Part shown: piece after piece, positions 46,901 to 58,170 of the stretch
Layout of the letters: each line of letters begins with the position of its first letter
How positions within the stretch are numbered: position 1 is the first letter of the stretch
NCBI GenBank assembly: GCA_004194705.1
Contig: SADC01000318.1
Coordinates: forward strand, 558,001 to 622,000
Source: Ditylenchus dipsaci
Taxonomy: Eukaryota > Nematoda > Chromadorea > Rhabditida > Anguinidae
Direction: 5' to 3'
DNA length: 64,000 nt
Notes under the pieces: model-generated
The model's input: the letters and a program-made list of their open reading frames with translations, nothing else
Told to the model about the DNA's origin: nothing
Database searches by the model: none
Position numbers and translations under genes: made by a program

Positions 46901-49900
46901 TTTGCATCACCAAGAAGAACATGAACACAACCAGAAGGAACACAACTCTCCAGATGGTGACAGAGAGCCTAGTCCTGTGGATACTGAAGAAGCAGTGGAA
47001 GAACCAGAACATATACTGCAAACTAACACTTATTTGGAGAGTCAAGAACATGAAAGTCATGAGAAAGAGAAATATGATCATCAGGCAGACTTAGAAGAAG
47101 CACAACAAACACACACTTATCAGGCCTCACCGGTGCAACACAGTCCTGGACCAGAAGCATATCACCAGGAAGAAGAACAAGATGTAAAAGAGTCAGAGCA
47201 AAGACTAAAAAACAACATCCAAGCACAGGAGAGCCCTGATGCTCACGCTTTTCAACACCCGACAGAACAAAATGCTAGTTCTGAAATTGTAGATGCTAAT
47301 CCAGAGTTTCAAGAACACGACCAGCAAGTAAATGTGTCACCCGAACTCCACAGCTCAGTATCTGCCCAAGTTGCAGGAATGGCTGAAGTGGTCGTCATGA
47401 ATGCTTCTGAAACAGAATCTGAACACCAACATGAAGAAGAAGAACACTTCCAGAGGCACAAAGGTCAGCAGAAGATTTAACGCAGCATGCATTTCCACAT
47501 GAATATGTGGAACCAGCAGTCCTTCCTAGTCCTCATGAAGGAGGTGATATAGTGTGTGAAGAAGACCAGTGCTACATTCGCACTCCTAGAGCATCGGATG
47601 CTGTTCAACAAGAAAACTTTAGCGCAGAGCAACATGAGCCAGAAGTGGGCACACAAGACTCTCAAGCCGCTTCTCCCAGTGCACACGAAGAACAGCAGAG
47701 TCCAACCAGCTTTCGAGAACCAGAAAACCCAGTGTCTGATGTGCGCATAGAAGTCACTTCATCTCCAAGCTTGGCCTCTGAAGACTTACAAGGCCACGAG
47801 AGCGAAAAGAGCCAACAGGAAGCAGCTTCTTCTCACCATCAAGAATACAGTGACGAAGACCTTAATCACCAAGCTAAAAGTCCAGAAGACATAAATGGCA
47901 ATCTGAAGGAGGATAAAGTTTCTCATACTTCAGATAATCACGATGAATCAGAAAAGGATGACTACCATTCGGAGCCGAACCATCCAGAGGCTGAGCAACA
48001 AAACCAGCAAGACAATCAACAAGACGACATTGAAGAACCCATCCATGCTATTTATCACCAGCCATTGGCTGCAGAGCCACTTATTGATACAGGCAGAACT
48101 GCAGAACGAGAAGCTATTAGTCCAGATGATCCTGCAGATATAGAAGAGCTTGTAGAGGCTATCTATCACGAACCCTTGACCACAGAGCAGGAGGCAGTAG
48201 GTTATGAAGAAGAGCAAGAAGCCAGTCCCCGATCCCAGCTCGACCATCCATCAAAATCACCTGAAAACATGGGAGAAGAAAAGTCTCACTATCAAGACCA
48301 GCACTACAGCCAAGATTCTCTCGACCAAGAGATACCACAAGAGGCCTCTCACGTCACTAGCACAGGCCTAAGTGCTAATTCTATGAAAGTACACACGAAC
48401 CAGATGAAAACTTCGAGACCCAGCCAACAATGGAGGTAGAAGAGCCGGCAGTCCCAGAGCTGCAAATTATTCATTAATAACTGACCCAGCAGAGCAATAC
48501 CATGTGAGCATTAACAACGAATTTGATGTACCAGAGAAAGAAGTTGAGCACGTTCATCCAGACCATTTCTTCAGTCCATCTTCCGCGGAAGAGACTCTAG
48601 AAGGAGAAGTCACGCAAGGAAGCAGAAAGTCCAGCATCATAAAAGACCATGAAGAGCATTTAGTGCCTGAAGCAGCAGCAGTAGAACTGGCCAACCAGGA
48701 GGAGTTGTTTCGCGATGAGCATGAGTACAATGAGCCGGAGCCTGAGCATGGAGAAGTTAGCGCGGAAACTTTCCAGCAAGAATACCACTTAGAGTCACCT
48801 AGAATGAATAATGGTGGAATGGAGCACTCTTTTGCATTAGAACCACAACCAGCAAGCTCTGAAAATGGAAACAAACTACTGGCTCAACCCTCCATTGAAA
48901 TCACTCCAGCCTCAGAGTATGGAGGTAGTGTGGAAGAGCATATGGACAGAGTGGATATTAGCACACCTAATTCAGAACATACGGCTGCTTCTCCAACACA
49001 CGAGGAACATGAGGTAGGACTCTTGATTATATGATGGACCAATTGTTTGTACCCCTTAACTAAGACCATCACTTATTTTTAAATCTGATTTTACAATCTT
49101 TTTTTTTAAATACCGTAGGAAACAATTCGGTAAAAAAGGTTTGTAGAATCATTGTTGGTCGTCTAACAAGTCATTATTTTAATAAAAAGGTGGGGATGAT
49201 TTTGACGGCGGAAAATTTGGCGGAATTTCAAGAGAGCCGTCATGTATGTTGCTTTGGGATTCTGAGTTTTTGACACCAGATTCGTGTCCAGCACAGTGTT
49301 TTCAAAAGGAAAAGCAAATTAAAGGGCAAAGTAAAAATAAAGGCACAGTGAAAGGCAGACTGAAAGAAAAGGCAAAGTGAAGGGCAAACTGATAGAAAAG
49401 GCAAATTTGCCTTTCCCTTTGCCTTTTCCTTGATTTTAGAGTTTTCCTTTTCATATTTTTTTCCTTTTGAAAACACTGGTCCAGCTGCTGGACTCGATAA
49501 TCGATAATGCTGGACTCCAGCATTATCGATTTGTTTATATAAAAGTACTTTCTAATTTAAGAAATCACTCATGTTTTGAATCCCACTCAAGACAATAAAA
49601 ATTAAATTTTTTTTATTAAAAATATAGATATAAAATTGTTTTATGGCTCAAATTGAAAACACCCCTCAAAATATGTAAATCCACCTCAAATTTATTTTTA
49701 CCCCTCAAATTTGAATTTCGCACAAAATGTGTAGTCCATACGTGAGTTTGAATTTGAATTATTCTATACTGTGAAAAATGACTAAAAACGAGGGGGAATT
49801 ACTCTTTAACTGCCTGTCCACATCATTTTTCTCGGTGTCCGCCGACAATATAGCGTCAAAAAAGTTATGGCCAAAGTTAGGTGCGATAAAAGCTGCCCCA

Positions 49901-50277
49901 CTCTGTAGTTTTATAAAAAAATAGCTAGTAATCTTTTATTTTAGGAAACTAGTTTGGTCAACCACTCTGTTGAATCCGAAGAGGAGGCGCATAATAACAG
50001 CGATATTTCACATTCCGCAACTGCCCAAAACAGTCATGAGGACCACAATGCGGTAAACGGCAACAAAACACACGAATTTAACATTGAAGAGCATCAAGAA
50101 GGGATAAACTATGAAAATAGTAACTCGATGCATCATGAGTTGGCCGATTTAGACCAGCATGCTACTGCCAAAATTGGTGAAAATATATCAGATGAAGAGG
50201 AAGACGAAGAAGACGACAGTGACTCTGTCATTATACACAACCAAAAACTTGAGCAAAGCCATTGGATGGTGCAATAG
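37939..50277 (+). CDS. ERICH3-like glutamate-rich protein
   Basis: Eight exons join in phase: 37939-38043, 38735-38910, 39591-39660, 42525-42721, 42772-42989, 44208-44469, 46032-49013 and 49945-50277 (TAG), about 1448 residues once four missing bases are allowed for. The N-terminus (YNPLYDVHLRQYFALPHMQK, then HLRNVGL) matches the start of ERICH3-type proteins, which are linked to cilia in vertebrates. Next come a basic helical region (ELYARHHAMMDMLLRNRERV), Ser/Arg/Pro-rich exons, then a huge Glu/His/Ser/Pro-rich exon. At its start a hydrophobic Ala/Gly segment (APILPAIGTAAALGAGAAA) could span a membrane. A near-repeat DIEEPIHAIYHQPL / DIEELVEAIYHEPL lies near 48025-48180. I did not find the central conserved domain of vertebrate ERICH3. 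The donor at 44469 is the least certain junction. AATAAA is at 50508-50513. Confidence 0.8.
38940..39550. repeat. Fold-back repeat in ERICH3-like intron 2
   Basis: Ends are inverted (CTGTAATTTTGGAGGTTTTT against AAAACCTACAAAATTACAG), with matched blocks ACATGTTATGTATTATTCG and AAACTCAGTGTCAAA in mirror order. Centre at about 39250. It ends about 40 bp before exon 3. Confidence 0.65.
39999..40166. mobile_element. hAT-type non-autonomous element, GCGATGCG family
   Basis: TAGAGA(T/C)ACCGA ends inverted; flanks GTTGATTA and GCTGATTA match at 7 of 8. The interior is TGCGATGCGACAT/GCGATATATCGC words. Closely related in tip and word to 6857-7210. Confidence 0.8.
40190..42330. repeat. Large fold-back element in ERICH3-like intron 3
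   Basis: Mirror-ordered inverted blocks: GTTCGCACCCCTCCC with GGGAGGGATGCGAAC, the CCTTGGTCCCCCCTGTTG word, CAGGCGTGCCTATAAAAGATA, and a GCTCAAATAAGCATTTGCTC array. Arms are about 40258-40660 and 41880-42220, centre near 41240. The spacer has CACCTGGTCAGGTGG-like words and a tRNA-like B box (GGTTCAAACCC, 40797). Confidence 0.7.
43057..43203. mobile_element. Pogo/Tigger-type MITE (AGTCAGGTCTCGATATA end)
   Basis: Left TAGTCAGGTCTCGATATA and right TATATCAAGACTTGACTGTA are inverted with TA borders; 147 bp. A fragment of the same family is at about 458-530. It lies in ERICH3-like intron 5. Confidence 0.7.
43539..43730. mobile_element. hAT-type non-autonomous element, GGCGCC family
   Basis: CATA(A/C)TTGCAC ends inverted; flanks ATCTCAAC and ATCTTAAC differ at one of 8. 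Interior GCGCCGGC words. Third member of the 1587-2100 family, in ERICH3-like intron 5. Confidence 0.8.
43848..44038. mobile_element. Pogo/Tigger-type MITE (CAGTCAACTCCCGATTTAG ends)
   Basis: CAGTCAACTCCCGATTTAGT and its inverted copy with TA borders; the interior repeats GATTTAGTGTACAC. 191 bp, no coding content. In ERICH3-like intron 5. Confidence 0.82.
44820..45042. mobile_element. Second copy of the TTAA-bordered AGGGGCATGCC element
   Basis: It shares TAATAAGAGGTGGTGCCCGGG, GAAACCAAGTTGAA and the right tip CATGCCCCTTTAA with 26246-26485. The left tip is degraded. Confidence 0.65.
45043..46031. other. Rest of ERICH3-like intron 6
   Basis: It contains fragments of dispersed repeats (45290-45380 resembles 12350-12440; 45545-45600 resembles the 26246 element). 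An open stretch at 45780-45986 (KCRTISGNVLEGCWIVGTGV) looks somewhat protein-like and could hide an exon, but its phase does not fit simply. Confidence 0.35.
49294..49478. mobile_element. hAT-type non-autonomous element, AAAGGCAAA family
   Basis: Twenty-base identical inverted ends CAGTGTTTTCAAAAGGAAAA; flanks GTCCAGCA and GTCCAGCT match at 7 of 8. The interior is AAAGGCAAA/TTTGCCTTT words. It sits in the last ERICH3-like intron. Confidence 0.85.
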
Positions 50278-50513
50278 GAAATGGGGAATCTAATGGCAAT
50301 CATTTTTGAAATTTTGGATTGGAGTGCTAAAGTTAGCTAATAACAGTAATGTGATCTAGCAAGTTTGGTTTTCAGCTGAAAAATCTTCGATTAAGGAACT
50401 TTTGCGTGGTTTTTCATAGTTAACGTTATACATAACAATAATGTTATGCGTAACAACGTAAAATTTAAGTTCGTCCCAACATATTTTTTTTTATTTTTTA
50501 AAGTTCTAATAAA

Positions 50514-53134
50514 GTTTTTGGTAACATAGGAAGCTCAGGTTTAGTCTAAGACTCAGAGTAGGCCAGCATATGTTAGAAGGAGCTCAAAAATTATTGAAAC
50601 GCTGACTGCGACAAATTATCAACTCTATCAACTCTTAAATTAAGTTTTTTGATAATTTTCGCATTGATGACTATATACACCCAATCCTTCGATTTAGTAA
50701 TCCCCCTCATTCAAGAACCAAGCATAGGGTGTTGTATTAAGAGAAAAAAATATATTGGATAGAACACTGTTGAAACGCTTCGAGAAACCAATTACAGATC
50801 TCAAATCTTGATAAATAAATATATTTAGCTATGAATGCTAAGCCCAAGAAAAATAATCCCAAGAATTAAGCTTTACAACTCGCACGATCCAGCGTAGCTT
50901 TTTGAGCGGCTTTTTATTAGACTTCACCTTTGTGCAAGCTTTACCATAAATAATTTTACGAATGAATTGTTAAAAAAAGTTGTGTTTTACTTGATCTTTA
51001 TTAGCATTTATGCTTTAATTATAACCCATCCAGCGAATTTAAGATAATCTATTGCAGCAAGCAAAATATTTGTTCTGATTGAAAATATCGGGGTAGAATA
51101 CTTGTTTTCTTATTATTAGTCTATTATTGAATGTGCATCTTTGAGACGTTGCAGAATGTGTGAATGGTAAAACGGTCAATTTTTGTTACAGACCCTTTTT
51201 AATTATGATTTGTGATAAATAAAATTCATTTTGATGTTTTACTACATTGTGAATCAATCGAGCATGCCAATATCGGCATAGAAATTAGAAAACAAATACA
51301 CGTTTACTGGCAAAATTATCACTTGACACTCTTGAAAACTTAAAATTACTAAAATGATGTCTTGCCTAGCTGTGGACCAATGGACAAAGGGCACTTGTTA
51401 CTTCGGGGGGGGGGGGGTGGTGTTTCCCTGATATGAAGTCAAGTTTTTTCTTGGGCGAAGCCTTAGGAAGTACATGTTTTAGAGCGAACTTGAGCGTGTG
51501 TGTCACAACATGCGTCTTTTGAGCTTTTAGTGATATCTACACAGTGAGTTGCTGTCGAAAAGAAGTCGGCTTTTGAAGCAGGGGCGCCTCGAAGTAAACA
51601 AGTGCTGGACGTAGATCAGCATACTATTAATCTCTAGACCATAAGCTAGCCTAATCACAACTGACTATCTACAGGGCAACCATTTATACAAAATGACCAT
51701 AATCCGAAAAATTGAATTTTTTTTTGAATTTCGACAACTTTTCACTTTTTTCAAAAGATCATATGTCAACATTCTTACACTAGGGTCTGCAGGCGCCTAT
51801 CGGCGCCTATGCTGTGCGGGACATTGGTGGTTCGGGCACTATTCCGGTGGCTCGGGAACATTAGTGGTTCATTTACATTAGTGGTTCGGCTAGATTAATC
51901 TTTCGAGTGCGTTGATGGTTAGGGTAGATCATCCACCCTACCTGTTAACCCACCTACCCTACCTCGCCTACCCTCGCCTATCCTCGCCTACTCTTGCTTA
52001 TCCTCGCCTATATTAGCCTAGCTCGCTTATCCTCGCCTAACCTCGCCCATCCTCGCCTACCCTTGCCTACCTCCGTTACTATAACGTACACCTGACCTGG
52101 TACCCAGGGTTGACGTTATATCAAAGTTTGACTGTAGAGATTTCACCTACCCTACCTTGCAGAAAAGTGGGCTTGAATACAAAAATCCACCTTAAATCCA
52201 GGCTAAAATCCACCATCACCAATTTGAAGGGCATGGAATTTTTTTTTAAAAGCGACTTCAGTTATATGTATTTGTGCTTAAAAGGAAGCTAAGATGCTGT
52301 TCTTGAGTGTTTCGAAAATATTTCAGGCATATGTTTGAAAATCACATCAGAAAATTGGGCTTGAACACGAAAATCCACCTTAAATCAAGGATAAAATTCA
52401 TCAAGTTCAATTGGAGGGCAAATAACTTTAATTATACGTATTTGTGATTAAAAGAGAGCTATGATGTTGTATTTGAGTGTTCCGAAAAGATATCGAAAAT
52501 AAGTTTTCGAAAAAAGGCTAAAAATCGGGTTGTAAACCAATAGCTTTAGAAATACCAACCCCCGTCCCAAACACTATACAGTGGACGCTCGATATAACTA
52601 CGCTCGAAACAACGTTTCGCTCGATATAACGTCCCGAAAAAATTCTTATTTTGACCAGACTATAGTGTGTTCTCAATTTTGTATTTTTTCTCAAATTTGT
52701 ATTTTTTTCTCAATTTTGTACTGTTTCGCAGAGAAAAAATTGGTCTGCAAAATGATCACAACACGACATTTGAAAAGACATAAACTGTGATTTTAGAAGC
52801 GTTTTAAAAAAGTGTTGTGAAACATAACAATTAATCGACGGCTCGAAACAGCAATACCTCTGACAGCCCTACATTTTTACCTACATTTTGTTTAAAAAAG
52901 ATTAAAATTTGGTGAAAAAGACCATCTAGCCCCAAGGGCGGGTGGCAATTTTTTTTTAAATTTAATTTTTCTTATTTAGAAAGCGTTTATAAATGCTTCT
53001 TGCATCTTGTTGTGCAGAAAAAATGAGTTCGGGGGTGATTTTGGGTCACTTTTCGAAAAATCCGAGTATGGGGGGAACCGTATAAGTACTGGCTTGGTTA
53101 CAATGGCATGTCGATGTCGAAGCAAAATGGTTAC
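50514..53134. other. Non-coding stretch after the ERICH3-like gene
   Basis: No gene is recognised. It contains a C-rich minisatellite (51940-52080) and a pogo-type end at 52580-52665 (TACAGTGGACGCTCGATATA, matching 29640-29720). The segment at 52140-52230 is repeated imperfectly at 52350-52440 (GGGCTTGAA..C.AAAATCCACC). Confidence 0.45.
51940..52080. repeat. CTACCCTCGC minisatellite
   Basis: About a dozen imperfect units of CTACCCTCGC/CTATCCTCGC in tandem. No coding role is seen. Confidence 0.75.
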
Positions 53135-53419
53135 TAGGGTCGCGCGCGGTCGGTTAACCGACCCAGTCGGTTAACCGAAAACCAGGGTTTTTAGGAAATA
53201 AACCGAAAACCGGGTCTGCCAAACCGGCGAAAACCGAAAACCGGGTCACCGAACCGCCGGTTTATTCGGTTCAATTACTGAGAAAAAAAATTAGCTGATA
53301 TATTTTCGAATTAAGTTTGTTTTGACATAAATAATAAAGAACATTTTGGTCATTTTATAAACGAGCAATATTTCTTGCTGATTTGCGGCAAAACGCATGC
53401 CTCAATGGTTTTGATGGGT

Positions 53420-55865
53420 GCGATCTTCTTACCATTTGGCATAATGCCAAATGAGGAAAATGCCGAATGCAAACTACCGTTTGGCAAAATGCCAAACGGT
53501 AAAAATGCCCAATGGTAAAAATGCCCAATGGTAAAATGCCCAACGGTAAAAATGCCCAACGGTAAAAATGCCCTACGGTAAAAATACCCTACGGAGTTTT
53601 TCCAAATAATCAAATTGGTAAAAGGTTAAACTACATATCTGCTCAAAGAGTCCTTATCTGCTAGTAAAGAGCTAATAAGACTGAGAAATGAGGTTTCAAT
53701 AGTTTCAGGCCGACTTGTTGGATAATAAATGAAAAGTGGCCTTGAATTTTTTTTCTCTTAAAATGAAACATACGTGTGATCCAAAATTTTCGGACGCTTT
53801 TGATAGGCCGTAATTTTTTTTTGGTAAAAACATATTTGGTAAAATTTTTTTTGGTAAAGGAATGTTTGGTAAAATTTTTTTTCGTAAAAGCATATTTGGT
53901 AAAATTTCTTTTAGTAAGGCACTTTGTAGTCGTTTTTGTGTCAAAGACCTTCTCATTCCTACTTTTTCCTCTTTCCATTTCTTTCTCCTGGTTTCTATAG
54001 TATCCTCCCAGTAAAATTTTTCTTAATTATACTCATAGGGGTTATAGTCTTGGTAGTGATACCATTAGTGGTCTTTATCAGCTCTCAGTGCCCAGGTGGT
54101 CCAATCCTGATGTAAATGCACTGGCAGCCATATTAAAAAACTAAACCAAACCCAAACCTAAAAAAAATTCTTAAAAAATGACCCATTTTTTTTAACTTGA
54201 AATTACGTGGGGAATTAGATTTGTTAGGACCAAAATCAATATTTCACCCACAAAACCCCAAAACGTGTGGTGGTTACCTCCTGGTCAGGTGGATGTCCAC
54301 CTGGATGGCCTACAAAATTAAAATTTAATGAGTACGAAAAATAAACCATTTTTTCTAACTTAAAACTGTGCGAGGAATTGGGTTTGTTAAGTCCGAAAGT
54401 GCGATTTTACCTACTCAACCCGAACCTGGGGTGGCTACTACCTGGACAGATTGATATCAAGGTGACTCCAGAGTAGGGGCATATTCACTTAAATGACATG
54501 AAAAGTCGAACGCTTGCTTTTTATATCTTTCATTATGGTAAAAAAAGGTATGCGGCCAGGTGGATTCGAACCAGCAAGCTCTACATCACCACTTATAATT
54601 GCTCAGAACTCCATCCAGAGGGACGAACCAAACCAAGTGGTCGTCCACTTGGATCAAAATTTTTTTTCACGTTTTCGGGTTCCAAAACTATTTTTCTGCA
54701 CTGATTCGAGTATGCTGAAGATGGTTTGACAGTGGTAAAATCACGTTTTACCGAGAAATTTTGAGTTATTGCTAACGATTGATTTATCAAAATTCGTTAG
54801 CAATAACTCAAAAATTTCTCGGTAAAACGTGATTTTACCACTGTCAAACCATCTTCAGCATACTCGAATTAGTGCAGAAAAATAGTTTTGGAACCGAAAA
54901 CGTGAAAAAAATTTTGATCCAAGTGGACGACCACTTGGTTTGGTTCGTCCCTCTGGATGGAGTTCTGAGCAATTATAAGTGGTGATGTAGAGCTTGCTGG
55001 TTCGAATCCACCTGGCCGCATACCTTATTTTTTATCATGATTTTGAGTGTTTGAGTGGTGTAGATGTTCATACACTCATCACCAAGGTTGCTGGTTCCAA
55101 CCCCTCTGGGTGCAATCAGTCCTGAGTAGAGGACCTCGATTCATGTCCTGGTCACTAGGTGCTTAACAGGGTTCGGGGAGCATAAGGTGCTTTTATATGG
55201 TTTGGAGAAACGTCTATGCCCTCCTAAAACTCCGCGCCGAAATAAAATCTATGGCCGAAAACAATAACTCTATGACCAAAAGGTGTACCACCCAAAAATG
55301 TCCACCGAAAAAGTGCTTTACCAAAAAGTTTTCTTACTACATGTGCCTTTACCAAAAAAAATTTACCAAATGTGCCTTTACCAAAAAAAATTTTTACCAA
55401 ATGTGGTTTTACCAAATAAAATTTTACCAAATGTGCCGTTACCAAATGTGCCTTTACCAAAAAATTTTTACCAAAAGTTTTTTTTACCAAATGTGCCTTT
55501 TACCAAATATTTCTTTACCTTTTTCGGTACACCCCATTTTTTCTTGCTTGATCCTGAAATAGACGCATTTTAAAGTCAAAATGTGAACTAAAAAATGCTT
55601 ATTCAGAATAAGGAAAAGTCTTATTCGACAAAATTCTATGGAGCATTTTCGCTATTTGGGAAAAATCCATCAGGCATTTTTACCGTTTGCATTAATTACA
55701 TAAGACATTTTTACCGTTGGGCATTTTTACCGTTGTGCATTTTTACCGTTGGGCATTTTTACCATTGGGCATTTTTACCGTTTGGCATTTTGCCAAACGG
55801 TAGTTTGCATTCGGCATTTTCCTCATTTGGCATTATGCAAATGGTAAGAAGATCGCACCCGTTTT
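53420..55865. repeat. Nested multi-layer inverted repeat
   Basis: Three concentric layers: outer arms 53420-53600 and 55675-55865 made of TGCCCAACGGTAAAAA units; middle arms 53815-53930 and 55310-55520 made of TTTGGTAAAATTTTT units; and an inner hairpin 54546-54776 / 54790-55025 of about 235 bp arms with a loop of about 14 bases. The outer two layers share a centre at about 54640 and the inner one is at about 54783. The inner arms contain a tRNA-like B box GGTTCGAATCC. Confidence 0.85.
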
Positions 55866-55907
55866 GATCGTTTGCTTTTTCTGTTGGTTAACTTAGTTTT
55901 GTTTCAG

Positions 55908-56830
55908 GATATATCTGTGGCAAAGATCTGGAGATTTTAAAAAAGATTTTTTTCCGTGTCGTGGCAATCAGTGGAGAAAAGAAGTGTCAGTGTCTGAAGT
56001 GCAATGCCTCCCTAGCTGCTCCAAAAGATTCTTCGACGTCGCATATGATCAATCATAGGAAGACCAAGTGACATGAAGCGAAATTGAAGCAATACGAATC
56101 AGCCTCTGAGGTTTCCAACGATGTAAGTTTTATAGTCTCTATTGTGCTTTATCCACAATAGTTTGACTGATTTCATGGGTGTACAAAGTTTCCAGATTCC
56201 GAAGATTGCGTCTTTCTTCAGCCAAAAGAAAACGGTTGGTCTCAAGCAACGTGAACTGGATAAGCAGATTGTCAGAAAAATGGTCCGCCAAAACGCTTCC
56301 CTCTACTCTTTCAACGATATAAATGTTCAAGTTAGCACAACGAAGGCGTATGCTAACTTAAAAATGATTTTTTACAATTTTTAGAAGGTGTTTAATATTG
56401 CTTTTCTTAAGTCTATGGTCTAGATAATTACTCTCGTGCAGTCATTCTAATAATGGCAAATGACATCAAGCAAATCACGGGATTTTTTGGGGATTTTTTT
56501 CAATTACCAAGCAAGTTCCCTGCATTGCTGAGGTTTGTTTATTGTTTAAATTTATGTACGCAAAGATTTTAATTTGTTCCATTTAGTGTGACGACGCATA
56601 CTCTGAACAAAAGCTTTGATCGGCTGGACAACGTATTGGTAACTATTCCGATGGAGCGAGAGCACGCTGGGTAGGAAATTGCTAAAATGATCGAAAAGTG
56701 TCTGCGTGAGAATTGTGTTTTTCTGTCTCAGTGCAAGAACTGCGGAAATGCTCATTCATATCAAAGCCAACTTGAACAAGCTCAAGCTTGCGCCGTCCAC
56801 ACAGCCAGATAAGGAGGAAATCAAATAAGG
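55908..56830 (+). pseudogene. hAT transposase N-terminal remnants with BED-like zinc finger
   Basis: After a TTTCAG acceptor, the frame gives GEKKCQCLKCNASLAAPKDS, then STSHMINH: a C-X2-C ... H-X3-5-H layout of BED zinc fingers, which bind transposon ends. An in-frame TGA interrupts at 56069. A following segment (FQIPKIASFFSQKKT, then LDKQIVRKMVRQNASLY) resembles the pre-catalytic region of hAT transposases, and a weaker one (VTTHTLNKSFDRLDN) follows near 56590. The catalytic domain is not intact. Its host element (53135-57837) has hAT-like ends, so the two agree. Confidence 0.65.
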
Positions 56831-56967
56831 AGCGAAATAAATGAAGAATCCTAGGTTGAATGATATAGCTTGTCTCCTTTATGCGTTTAAAATTGCTTCC
56901 AATATGTGTCCATAAAGATTGTTTACTTCTTTGTTCTGCTGTGGAAAAATTCATGCAACAAATTATG

Positions 56968-57646
56968 TACAGTCAACCCACGATACAACGATCTCTCGAT
57001 ATAACGATACCTCGATATAACGATACTCCTGTACAGATTTGGTCGGTTCTGATAAAGAATGGTGAAGACTAGACCCTCTATACAACGATACCTTCGATAC
57101 AACGATACTTTTTGCCGGTCCTGACTAATGAAAGCAATCTCGATATAACGATACCTTCAATTTAAGATCATTTAAAAAATAAAAGAATTTTTAAATTTCA
57201 AACGCCCGTTTTTCTTACAAAGTACATTTTTCTTTTTCTGCACTGCTCAATTCAGTCGTTATGTTTAGTTTTTATTTGTTTGTTTTCTCCGATGTTGCAT
57301 TTCACTAGGGTTGTAAAATTGCCGGCCATTTTGGAATCGGCGGCCATATGGCTAAAAGTCGGCCATATTCCGCCATATGACCGGCCATATGAAGAGAGAA
57401 CAGCAGCCGAAAATTACCAATTTCTTCTCTTCTAACCGTTGATGTTTATTGTTGTTAGTGATGTGTTAGTGTTGTTGATTGAATAAAAGTGCTTTTGTTG
57501 AACATTGTTGTTCTGATACAGCCAAGCCTCTATATAACGATACCTTGTCAGATTTTCGGTCTTAATAGCCTCGATACAAGGATACCTCGATATAACGATA
57601 CCCAGGACGGTCCCTTGGGGTATCGTTGTATCGAGGGTTGACTGTA
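56968..57646. mobile_element. Pogo/Tigger-type element (CAGTCAACCCACGATACAACG ends)
   Basis: Inverted ends with TA borders and subterminal CGATATAACGATACC repeats. Near 57308 there is a lone hAT-like end (TAGGGTTGTAAAAT) followed by GGCCATATGGC words. No transposase is seen. Confidence 0.75.
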
Positions 57647-58170
57647 ATTGTAAAATTTACACTAGATAAAATGATTTTGAAAATCATCAAGTACTGGATA
57701 AAACGGCCTTGTCGAAAAACCGGCAAACCGGCGGTTAACTGACCGGGTATGATCAAACCGAAACCGGAAACCGGGCTTGCCAAAAGCACGGTTTGAAAAA
57801 CCGACCGACTGGAAAAAACCGGAACCGCGAGACCCTAGTGGTAACAGTGACATGTCGATGTCGAAGGGGGTTACAGTGGCGTGTCGAAATCGATGTCTAA
57901 TTCGAAGTTGATGTCGATGTCGAAGTAGGCTTTTTTATATAGATGTTCGAATTTCGAAATCGTTCGAATTTTTTCTTCTGCTTGGTGCGGAATTTCATGC
58001 GCTATTTTTGGCTATAAATTATTTGAAAAAGATAACGAAAATATGTCAAACAGAATGATTTTTGGGGGCGTAATCGTTTCGCCAATGAAATTTTCGCCAA
58101 TAAGGTCATTTCGCCAACTGCATCTTTTCGCCAATGAAACCATTTTGCCAATGCATCTTTTCGCCAATGG

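Larger units (their letters stand above)
53135..57837. mobile_element. Large hAT element, CGGTTAACCG family, with BED-type transposase remnants
   Basis: TAGGGTC(G/T)CGCG ends are inverted. The flanks ATGGTTAC and GTGGTAAC match at 6 of 8, consistent with an old duplication. Both ends hold TCGGTTAACCGA/AACCGAAAACC words. The interior carries transposase remnants (55908-56830), a nested fold-back structure (53420-55865) and a nested pogo-type element (56968-57646). It inserted into a GATGTCGAAG-rich repeat also seen at 62925-63000. Confidence 0.8.

Noticed and set aside
46393..48143. Other-frame open frames across the acidic exon
   Set aside because: GA-rich sequence stays open in several frames; the Glu-rich frame is continuous with the splice sites and repaired frames.
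53350..53613. Open frame of repeated GIFTIGHFYHWAFLP-type units
   Set aside because: It is a translation of the TGCCCAACGGTAAAAA tandem arm; the mirrored arm at 55675-55865 gives the same peptide.
54546..55030. Possible functional tRNA genes at the GGTTCGAATCC motif
   Set aside because: No acceptor stem or complete cloverleaf can be formed; the motif is in the arms of an inverted repeat.
56881..57072. Open frame reading into CGATATAACG repeats
   Set aside because: The second half lies in a pogo-type terminal repeat; the first half may be a last shred of hAT transposase but is too short to assign.
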